From assembly GCA_016928605.1 (NCBI GenBank), contig JAFGKN010000251.1:1-5584 (forward strand): a stretch of DNA of 5,584 nt, written 5' to 3'. The position numbers and the translations under genes were made by a program. Each line of letters starts with the position of its first letter. Position 1 is the first letter of the stretch. This stretch comes from Planctomycetota bacterium (lineage in GTDB: Bacteria; Planctomycetota; UBA8108). Shown here piece by piece: positions 1-5,248 of the stretch. Below the pieces are notes generated by a model. The model saw nothing but the letters and a program-made list of their open reading frames with translations. It made no database searches and had not been told where the DNA came from.

Positions 1-191
1 CGGAATCTCGCGTAGTCATCGTAGAGGAGAGGGACGCAGAAGAGGAACAGCTCGTCTCCGCAGGCGATCTCCGGGTGGCGGTCCAGAGTGCGGGCGAGCA
101 GCGTGCTGCCTGACGAGCCGCAGCTGCAGACGTTGACAAGCCCTGCGCCCAGCGTGGTCCGGCGAGCGGGCGGAGCCGGTTGCGATGTCAT
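1..191 (-). CDS. Sulfotransferase family protein, N-terminal 63 residues (C-terminus beyond left edge)
   Basis: The minus strand reads from an ATG at 191 to the window edge without a stop, giving 63 residues. Residues 19-36 form a beta-strand plus P-loop-like element, LVNVCSCGSSGSTLLART, followed by LDRHPEIACGDELFLF. This is the layout of the 5'-phosphosulfate binding loop of PAPS-dependent sulfotransferases, followed by the 'L..HP.I...gEL' stretch typical of bacterial sulfotransferases. Such enzymes move a sulfuryl group from PAPS to a hydroxyl or amine; the acceptor cannot be told from this fragment. The start is well fixed: an in-frame TAG lies four codons upstream (201-203) and an AGGA (199-202) sits 7 nt before the ATG. 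The basic residue usual before SG[ST]T is a serine here. The PAPS 3'-phosphate site and catalytic region lie off the window. The gene is divergent from the 503 lipoprotein gene. The family is fairly sure; the substrate is unknown. Confidence 0.75.
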   Translation of the reverse strand, partial: MTSQPAPPARRTTLGAGLVNVCSCGSSGSTLLARTLDRHPEIACGDELFLFCVPLLYDDYARF

Positions 192-231
192 CGACAGGTC
201 CTATTGCGGCGGGAGTCGTGCCAGGCCGGCC

Positions 232-255
232 CGTCCGGCGAGGCGCCCCCGGACG
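232..255. repeat. Perfect 7-bp inverted repeat in the sulfotransferase upstream region
   Basis: CGTCCGG (232-238) and CCGGACG (249-255) are exact reverse complements around a 10-nt spacer. The repeat lies about 40 bases upstream of the sulfotransferase start codon, so it would fall in the leader or promoter of that gene. It could be an operator or leader hairpin. In DNA this GC-rich, a 7-bp chance match is quite possible. Confidence 0.25.
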
Positions 256-489
256 CGATCGGCTTTCAGAGTACCTGCCCCGCGCCGAAATCGGAAGAGG
301 CACCGGCGTACGGATGCGTCGTCGTCTTTGCCGCGAGGCTTCCGAGGACGGCGGCCTCCCGCCCGCGCGGCCGCGCTTGCCGGCCCGCGGCGGGGGGATA
401 TCATGTGTGCCTTGATGGACCTTGTTGCCAAGCGGATGCAGCTTTGACCGCCGGCGCGAGACCATGTGCTCGGCGGCGAGTCCCGTTGC

Positions 490-496
490 GGAGGAG
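490..496 (+). promoter_or_regulatory. Ribosome binding site deciding the lipoprotein start
   Basis: GGAGGAG lies directly against the ATG at 497, which is too close for that codon to be used well. The core GGAGG (490-494) is 8 nt from the ATG at 503 and 11 nt from the ATG at 506. The spacing therefore favours 503, with 506 possible, and argues against longer versions starting at TTG 422 or ATG 464. Confidence 0.6.
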
Positions 497-502
497 ATGC
501 CG

Positions 503-1135
503 ATGATGACTGGGAACTCATTTCTTCTGACCCTTCTTTGCGTCGCCGTCCCCGTGCTGTGGGGCTGCGAGGGCCCGAGCGACCCGCCGAAGCGCGGCGG
601 CGGGGCTCAGCCCCCCGCGGACGCGCCGGCGGGCAAGGCCTCTCCGGCCGAGCTACTCACTGCAGAGAAAGGCGTCGAAGATCCGGGGTTGACGGCGGCC
701 GAAGCGGCGGTCAAGGGCCCGGCCGGCCCCTATCCGGCCAGCGCCGTGGAGGGCGTTCGAGAGTCCCTCTCAACGATCAGCCGCCTGCAGGAGCACACCG
801 TCAAGGCTCTGGTCAAGACGCCGGCGGCCCTCAAGGCCAAGGGGCTCCTCGACAGCGCCGAAGAGCAGGAGGTTTCCAGGGACGTGAGCATCGTCTTGAT
901 GATGAACGGGTGGACGTCGCCCGAGCGGTGGCGCGAGTCACGCGGACAGGCCAAGCGTGTCCTCGAGGCGCTGGAAGCGCTCCAGAAGGTCGAGGCGGAC
1001 CCTGCCCGCGCCGACAGGGCCGACCTCATCGCCAGGGCGAACGAGCTGGTCAAGGCGGCCGAGGTCAGTCAGGACGACATCAATACCGTCCACAAGTACC
1101 AGAAGGACCTGACCGATGCCTTCGCGCTGAAGTAG
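503..1135 (+). CDS. Predicted lipoprotein of unknown function, helical
   Basis: The gene encodes 210 residues and ends in TAG at 1133-1135. I do not recognise the family. The N-terminus is a lipoprotein signal peptide: a short polar start, a hydrophobic core (residues 7-19, FLLTLLCVAVPVL) and a lipobox LWGC with the acylated cysteine at residue 22. Trp at -2 is uncommon but tolerated. A flexible Gly/Pro/Ala-rich linker follows to about residue 50, then a mostly alpha-helical body rich in Ala, Leu, Lys and Glu. The C-terminal 60 residues read as amphipathic helices (RVLEALEALQKVEADPA, ADLIARANELVKAA) with coiled-coil or helical-bundle potential. No catalytic motif or cysteine is seen in the mature body beyond the lipidated one. 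It probably sits on a membrane facing the periplasm, perhaps as a structural or scaffold subunit (inference). The gene stands alone: divergent from the sulfotransferase and convergent with the propeller gene. The reading frame is intact and codon use matches the region, with G/C dominating third positions. Confidence 0.8.
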   Translation: MMTGNSFLLTLLCVAVPVLWGCEGPSDPPKRGGGAQPPADAPAGKASPAELLTAEKGVEDPGLTAAEAAVKGPAGPYPASAVEGVRESLSTISRLQEHTVKALVKTPAALKAKGLLDSAEEQEVSRDVSIVLMMNGWTSPERWRESRGQAKRVLEALEALQKVEADPARADRADLIARANELVKAAEVSQDDINTVHKYQKDLTDAFALK

Positions 1136-1161
1136 AGCCGCAGGGCTCGCAGCGCGCGGGA

Positions 1162-1224
1162 GGCAGGCGGGGCATCAGCCTGGCGCCTTCCCTTCACGAG
1201 TCTCCTTGGCGAGCTCCGCCTGCC
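1162..1224. terminator. 9-bp inverted repeat in convergent gap (possible terminator stem)
   Basis: GGCAGGCGG (1162-1170) and CCGCCTGCC (1216-1224) are perfect reverse complements with a 45-nt spacer. They lie 26 bases past the stop of the lipoprotein gene and in the gap shared with the oppositely read propeller gene. Convergent genes often share a terminator, but the loop is long and no T-run follows on either strand. This is a stem of uncertain function; Rho-dependent ending is equally possible. Confidence 0.25.
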
Positions 1225-1270
1225 GAGGAGGCGCGTCTCGCGCGGTCTTCGCGGCGGAGCTGGCGGGGCA

Positions 1271-1292
1271 GGCATCTCGATCACGAGATACC
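1271..1292 (-). terminator. Tight hairpin just downstream of the propeller gene stop
   Basis: ATCTCG (1274-1279) and CGAGAT (1284-1289) pair perfectly around a 4-nt loop. After one mismatch the stem extends by GG/CC (1271-1272 with 1291-1292). It begins 17 nt past the TGA of the minus-strand gene, where an intrinsic terminator or a 3'-end-stabilising hairpin would sit. No T-run follows on the minus strand, so a classical Rho-independent terminator is not shown. Confidence 0.35.
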
Positions 1293-1309
1293 AGCCCGCG
1301 CCGCGGCGT

Positions 1310-4300
1310 TCATCTCTGCTTCTCGGACTCGTCTGCGCCGAGGCAGACGACGCGGCCGCTCTCGAGAGCGAGGTAGAGCCGGCCGCCCGCGGCGGCCATG
1401 CCGTCGAGGACCGGGGGGGCATCGAGGCGATGCTCGGCGAGATCGGCTCCGTCGCGGGCCGAGATGATGGAGAGCAGGGCGCCGCCGCTCGCCCCGTGGA
1501 TCGCCTCGCCGGCGGTCCGGCCGGCGCGAGGATCGACAGGCGGACCCGCGGCGAGCAGCGATTCCCCGGCGAGGACCATCGCCCGGACCTGGATGGCGAC
1601 ACGCCTCGTCCAGCGCGCGGCGCCGCCGTCGCGCTCCACCGCGAACAGGCGGTAGGCGCCGTCCTGGAGCTGGTTCGACCAGTGGACCGTCTGCCGGCCG
1701 TATCCGTACACCGCCGAGCCGTCGAGGACGAGCAGCCGCCCGTAGACGAGCTTCTTGTCGCGCGACGTGCAGCCCGTCGCGAGGGAGGGTCGGGTGCCGA
1801 AGATCCAGTAGGAGCGGTGCGGCCACGAGTCGTCGATGAACCCCGTCAGCGCGAAGAGGTGGGCGTCTCCCTCGGGCTGCGGGGCGCCGCTCGGGTCGAA
1901 CACCATGTCCCGCAGGTAGACGTGCCGGGCGCCGCCCGCGAGAATCTCGCCGAGCGCTCCGGGCATCTCGCCCGGCCCGAGGTGCGGCGGCTGCCTGCCG
2001 GTCTCGGGGTCGGGGCTGTAGACGGGAGTCCGCGACAGCACCTCTCCGCTCTCGGGCCGCACCCGCCAGAGGCAGAGCCCGCCGTCGAGATACGACGACC
2101 TGCCCGAGACGAAGTACGCGGCGCCGCCCTGGACCAGCACGCTTCCGGGAACGGGGCGGGCGTCCTCGATCTGGCCGCAGACCACGATCCGCCGCTCGCC
2201 GTCGATCCGGAGGCGCCAGATGAGCTCGCCGTCCGAAGCCCGCACGCAGTACACCGAGCCGTCGCGGCAGCCGAAGAGCGCTCTTCCCTCGTGCAGCGTC
2301 GGAGGCGAGTCCACGCGGCCGCCGGCGGTGAAGCGCCAGACGGGCTCGCCGGAGTCGGCGTCGAGGGCGCAGACCGCGTGCTCGTCGACGGAGGCGACGA
2401 GAACTCTGCCCTCGGCGATGATGGGGCTCGTCAGAGCGCCGCCGATCTCCCTTTCCCACACGCGGCTCAGCCGCGCGGGCAAGGCGAAGCGAGTGGACCC
2501 GCTCCGCTCGGCGTCGCCGCGGTAGGTCGGCCAATCCGCCGAGGGCTCCGCGGGCTCCTGCCGGCGGACCTCCGCGGAGTGCGCCGGCCCGCGCTCGACC
2601 AGCCATCCGGCCGGGCCCGGAGATGACGGGCCGGCGCTCTCCTGCGGCGCGAGGGCATGGAAGCCGGCGAGCTTGGCCGTGATGTAGCAGCCGCAGGCGT
2701 GGGGCGGCGCGTAGAGGAGGCCGTTTGCAGGCATCACGCCGTAGCGGCAGACGCCCCGCACCCAGCTGTGCCACAGGACCTCGCCCGCCTCGAGATCGAT
2801 GAACTCGACGCCCCGCCGGCCGCCGAGGATGTAGCGCTCGGTCGCCTTGTTGCTCCAGCAGCGGTGGTGGTGCCCGGGGTTTTCCTGGTCGATCCGCCCG
2901 AGGAGCTCTCCCGTGGCGAGGTCGTGCTGCGTCGCGGCGTAGGGGCCCCAGGCGGGAGACCGGAGCGCGCGGCCGCTCTCGGCGACCGGCGGGAAACCGC
3001 CGAGCCACAGCGATCCGCGGATGACGAACGCGTCCCGGATCTCCGCGAGCGGCGCGGGGCGGGTCCAGAGAGTCCTCCCCGTTTCGAGGTCGAGCGCGCT
3101 GACCTCCTCTCCATCGGCGCAGACGACCCCGCCTCCGGACACCGTCCGCAGGGGCCGGCTGGCCGAGGACCAGAGGACGCGGCCGGTCGCGAGATCGAGG
3201 CACGTCACCTCCCGCCCCTTCTGGTAGAGAGCGCGGTCGCCGATGGCGCGCAGGCTGAGCGGCCGGAGCCCCGCGACCTGCGCTCCGCTGTGCTCCCAGA
3301 GCCGGCGGCCCGACGCCGCATCGAGCGCGAGGACCTTCTTCGGCGGCGATGCCTCGATCCTCCTCAGGCTCCGGACGAGGGGCTCCGCGGTCTCCCTCAC
3401 GTACAGGGGCGAGTCCTTCTCCTCGGAGAGCCGCTTCCATCTCGACAGCTCGGCGACCCGATCTTCCGTCACGGCTCCGGCGGCGACGAGGAGGATGCCT
3501 CGGTGGAGCAGGATCTCCTCCGCGCCCCGCGTGCCTTCGTACTCCGCGACCGGCTCTCCGCTCGCGGCGTCGAGCGCGCTCAGGGGCGCGTGCAGGCCCA
3601 GCGTGGCGTACACGCGGTCTGCGGCGGCCACGAGCCTCCGCTGGAGCTGCGGAGGCGATTGCCCCCAGTTCACGAGGTGAGGAAACCACGAGCCGAGCGG
3701 CCGCTCCCAGAGAGGGATCCCGCTGTAGGCGTCGCGCGCGACGAGTTTCCACTCGGGAGCTCCGAGGACGGAGCCGGTCGGTCCCTGGTCGACGATGTAG
3801 AAGATGCGTCCGCCTGCGGACACGAGGGCGTTGATCGTCGGCGTGTGCTCGTGGCTCCGGGCGTGCCGGGGCTCGGCGATCCACTGGACGCGGCGGGGAG
3901 GGCCGACCCGACTGTCGCTCGAGACCGCGTTGCCGCTGGGGTCGTGCAGGAAGTGGCTCCACTCGTCGGTCCGTGGATCGGGCGCCTTCACAGTGGCTCG
4001 GAAGCTGCCGTCCTCTCTCACGCACAGCGCTCCTCCGGGCGCGAGGACTCGCATCGCTTCTTCCTCGGCGACATCGCCGAGACTCTCGGCGACGACGAGC
4101 CGCGCGAGGTTCGCGGCGTGCGGGAGGCGCTTCCCGTCGAAGCTCTCGACGGACACGCGGCCGTAGATGCCCAGCTTCCGCAGGTGCTCGCGCGCCGCCC
4201 GCACCTTCTCCGGGTCGGTGTCGAGGCCGTGGACGACGCAGCGCCCGCCGGCGCCCAGCGCCGCGGTGAGGCGGCCGTCGCCGCAGTGGACATGGATGAT

Positions 4301-4555
4301 GAGGCCGCCGCGCGCGCCGGCGGCGCGGAGGATCTCCCGGGCGGCGGCCTCATCGGAGATCCCCGAGCTCCGTGAGCTCCGGCTGTCCTCGGGACCGCTG
4401 GATCCCTCCCCGCCGCGCGCGGCCTGCGAGCCTGAAGCGGTCTGCCTGCGGCCGGCGAGCGCGCTAGCCAGGAGTAACGGCGCGAGGATCGCGAGCGCCG
4501 ACCCGCAGAGAACCGCCGCGCGATGGAACCGGCCGCTGATCGTCTTGCGAGCCAT
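1310..4555 (-). CDS. Membrane-anchored or exported PQQ-type beta-propeller protein with N-terminal methyltransferase-like domain
   Basis: The gene encodes 1081 residues. The start ATG at 4555 has a GGAGGT (4565-4570) 9 nt upstream. Residues 12-35 are a hydrophobic signal peptide or anchor with no lipobox; about 36-65 is a polar linker. Residues 70-180 resemble a class I SAM-methyltransferase fold: motif I HVHCGDGRL (88-96), HGLDTDPEKV (109-118), a strand at 150-157 and APGGALCV (172-179). The usual acidic residue and first glycine of motif I are both His (88, 90), so catalysis is doubtful. Then comes a block with DEWSHFLHDPSGNAV (197-211). About twelve blade motifs of the 'LDAASGRRLWE' type follow, near 275, 328, 410, 453, 488, 545, 587, 730, 770, 830, 972 and 1030. 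WPTYRGDAERSG (675-686) opens a second propeller. PGHHHRCW (560-567), C603 and PPHACGC (617-623) may bind metal. The architecture matches a large planctomycete family often labelled BamB-like or PQQ repeat protein; its function is unknown. The enzyme-type PQQ dehydrogenase Cys-Cys pair is not seen. Confidence 0.9.
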   Translation of the reverse strand: MARKTISGRFHRAAVLCGSALAILAPLLLASALAGRRQTASGSQAARGGEGSSGPEDSRSSRSSGISDEAAAREILRAAGARGGLIIHVHCGDGRLTAALGAGGRCVVHGLDTDPEKVRAAREHLRKLGIYGRVSVESFDGKRLPHAANLARLVVAESLGDVAEEEAMRVLAPGGALCVREDGSFRATVKAPDPRTDEWSHFLHDPSGNAVSSDSRVGPPRRVQWIAEPRHARSHEHTPTINALVSAGGRIFYIVDQGPTGSVLGAPEWKLVARDAYSGIPLWERPLGSWFPHLVNWGQSPPQLQRRLVAAADRVYATLGLHAPLSALDAASGEPVAEYEGTRGAEEILLHRGILLVAAGAVTEDRVAELSRWKRLSEEKDSPLYVRETAEPLVRSLRRIEASPPKKVLALDAASGRRLWEHSGAQVAGLRPLSLRAIGDRALYQKGREVTCLDLATGRVLWSSASRPLRTVSGGGVVCADGEEVSALDLETGRTLWTRPAPLAEIRDAFVIRGSLWLGGFPPVAESGRALRSPAWGPYAATQHDLATGELLGRIDQENPGHHHRCWSNKATERYILGGRRGVEFIDLEAGEVLWHSWVRGVCRYGVMPANGLLYAPPHACGCYITAKLAGFHALAPQESAGPSSPGPAGWLVERGPAHSAEVRRQEPAEPSADWPTYRGDAERSGSTRFALPARLSRVWEREIGGALTSPIIAEGRVLVASVDEHAVCALDADSGEPVWRFTAGGRVDSPPTLHEGRALFGCRDGSVYCVRASDGELIWRLRIDGERRIVVCGQIEDARPVPGSVLVQGGAAYFVSGRSSYLDGGLCLWRVRPESGEVLSRTPVYSPDPETGRQPPHLGPGEMPGALGEILAGGARHVYLRDMVFDPSGAPQPEGDAHLFALTGFIDDSWPHRSYWIFGTRPSLATGCTSRDKKLVYGRLLVLDGSAVYGYGRQTVHWSNQLQDGAYRLFAVERDGGAARWTRRVAIQVRAMVLAGESLLAAGPPVDPRAGRTAGEAIHGASGGALLSIISARDGADLAEHRLDAPPVLDGMAAAGGRLYLALESGRVVCLGADESEKQR

Positions 4556-4630
4556 GACTGCTGGACCTCCGTCTCGCGGGGCCGCTGGATCCCCGCCGGC
4601 GAGTGCATCGCGTGTGAACCGTCAGCTCCT

Positions 4631-4660
4631 CTTGTACTGCAGGATGCTCGAGGGCCGCAA
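4631..4660 (-). promoter_or_regulatory. Candidate sigma-70-like promoter for the propeller gene
   Basis: On the minus strand, TTGCGG (4655-4660) and TACAAG (4631-4636) are spaced by 18 nt, matching 3/6 and 4/6 of the -35 and -10 consensus. Transcription would begin near 4625, leaving a leader of about 70 nt before the ATG at 4555. The match is modest, and consensus rules for this phylum are not well known to me. Confidence 0.25.
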
Positions 4661-5010
4661 CCAGCCTCCCGAGGCCGGCGGAGCGAGAGGCGTGTTGGAG
4701 CGTTGTGCGGTTCCTGGCGCGGCGTCTCGACCAGCCGCTGGGCGACGCGAGCGATCGGCGAGCCGCGGCTCCCGTCCAGAGCACGAACATCGCACCACCT
4801 TCAGCTCTGCAAGAGCCGCCGGATCCGGCCGCGCGGATGTTTGACCGCGCTCGTGCCTTGCGCCTCCGGCTCTGCGCTGCCGCGCCACCGCGTGCCGGGC
4901 GTCTCTCGGCCCTGACGCGCGGGGAAGAGTCCCTAGCCGACTGGCGGAACCCGGAGACCCTGGGGACTCGACTCCTGCCTGCTGTTGTGGAAATGCTGTG
5001 CAGATTTCTG

Positions 5011-5038
5011 TTGCGGTTTCGAGGCCGTGGAGTTAAAT
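5011..5038 (+). promoter_or_regulatory. Candidate sigma-70-like promoter for the secreted-protein gene
   Basis: TTGCGG (5011-5016) and TTAAAT (5033-5038) are spaced by 16 nt, matching 3/6 and 4/6 of consensus; TAAATG at 17 nt is an alternative -10. It lies in the most A/T-rich patch of the intergenic region, which helps. Transcription would start near 5045, just before the first stem of the structured leader, leaving a 5' untranslated region of about 200 nt. Confidence 0.35.
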
Positions 5039-5048
5039 GGAGCCTGGA

Positions 5049-5179
5049 ACCCGACCGAGCCGACCGGGTGAGCGTCGGAGGGTCGCAGTCGGGTCTTTCC
5101 ATGTCCGGCAACCTCTCGAGCAACCGGCCGGGGAGAGTTGCCGATCACCATGAATCGTCGTCCGGCGGGCCGATCGCCG
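5049..5179 (+). promoter_or_regulatory. Candidate structured 5' leader (possible cis-regulatory RNA)
   Basis: Several inverted repeats nest without clashing. ACCCGAC (5049-5055) pairs with GTCGGGT (5088-5094). Inside it, CCGAC (5060-5064) pairs with GTCGG (5074-5078), or alternatively CGACC (5061-5065) with GGTCG (5081-5085). Next comes a strong hairpin: CGGCAACCTCTC (5106-5117) with GAGAGTTGCCG (5133-5143), 11 pairs with one bulged C and a 15-nt loop. A small third hairpin, CGGCG/CGCCG, lies at 5163-5179. Together with the candidate promoter just upstream, this suggests a folded leader of about 200 nt. It may control translation or stabilise the transcript. I do not recognise a known riboswitch class; GC-rich DNA forms stems easily, so this remains tentative. 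Confidence 0.35.
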
Positions 5180-5234
5180 CAAGCTTCTGTGGATGCGCCG
5201 CCGCGAGTAGGTGTCTTTCGTCGAGTGTCTGATG

Positions 5235-5241
5235 GGAGGAG
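5235..5241 (+). promoter_or_regulatory. Ribosome binding site of the secreted-protein gene
   Basis: GGAGGAG ends 7 nt before the ATG at 5249. It favours this start over an in-frame ATG at 5150, whose nearest purine run (GGAGAG, 5132-5137) is 12 nt away and lies inside the right arm of the leader hairpin. Confidence 0.7.
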
Positions 5242-5248
5242 AAGGAAA

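Larger units (their letters stand above)
192..502. other. Divergent intergenic region between sulfotransferase and lipoprotein genes
   Basis: This stretch of about 310 bases separates two divergently read genes, so it should hold a promoter for each. I see no protein that looks real in any frame: the open frames are arginine/proline/alanine-rich, as expected from very GC-rich DNA. It contains one perfect GC-rich hairpin (232-255) and the Shine-Dalgarno of the plus-strand gene (490-496). No sigma-70-like promoter stands out; TTGATG at 412-417 has only a very poor -10 partner. Confidence 0.6.
4571..5248. other. Large divergent intergenic region before the secreted-protein gene
   Basis: About 680 bases separate the divergent starts at 4555 (minus) and 5249 (plus). 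Several frames are open here, but their products are Arg/Ser/Pro/Ala-rich, lack domains, have no good ribosome site, and overlap one another on both strands, so I call none of them. The region holds a candidate minus-strand promoter (4631-4660), a less GC-rich patch around 4981-5040 with a candidate plus-strand promoter, and a set of nested inverted repeats from 5049 to about 5179 that would form the leader of the 5249 gene. I recognise nothing in 4661-4980. Confidence 0.6.

Noticed and set aside
412..440. TTGATG (412-417) with GATGCA (435-440) as a promoter for the lipoprotein gene
   Set aside because: The -10 matches only two of six consensus bases, which is not distinguishable from chance.
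422..502. Longer lipoprotein starting at TTG 422 or ATG 464
   Set aside because: These starts lack a ribosome site and would bury the signal peptide behind a polar N-terminal extension. The GGAGG at 490-494 fits ATG 503.
466..1467. A 333-codon plus-strand frame overlapping the lipoprotein gene
   Set aside because: The product is Arg/Gly-rich low complexity, and it crosses both the lipoprotein stop and the end of the oppositely read propeller gene.
1281..4025. A 914-codon open frame on the minus strand in another phase of the propeller gene
   Set aside because: Its product is an Arg/Pro/Ala-rich string with no domains, while the frame of the 1310-4555 gene shows a signal peptide, a methyltransferase-like fold and regular blade motifs. 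Long shadow frames are expected in very GC-rich coding DNA.
2657..4375. A 572-codon open frame on the plus strand, antisense to the propeller gene
   Set aside because: It lies fully antisense to a convincing gene, is compositionally biased and shows no domain or good ribosome site.
1310..4555. A true PQQ-dependent dehydrogenase or a c-type cytochrome fusion
   Set aside because: There is no CxxCH haem motif and no adjacent Cys-Cys pair with the Asp/Glu set of quinoprotein dehydrogenases. Only the generic blade repeats are present.
5105..5150. Resemblance of CCGGCAACC in the leader to the core of SAM-I/SAM-IV riboswitch aptamers
   Set aside because: The matching GGUGC-type partner, the closing P1 stem and the pseudoknot parts are not evident, and the gene downstream is not a methionine or SAM gene. 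A covariance-model hit would overturn this.
4705..5232. Open frames on both strands in the intergenic region, including 4705-5232 (plus) and 4933-5427 (minus)
   Set aside because: They overlap each other, have no recognisable domain, membrane signal or ribosome site, and cover the candidate promoter, leader and start of the secreted-protein gene.
5150..5248. In-frame upstream ATG at 5150 that would add 33 residues to the secreted protein
   Set aside because: The extra residues are Arg-rich and would spoil a normal Sec signal peptide. The ATG has only a poorly spaced purine run upstream, whereas 5249 has GGAGGAG at 7 nt.
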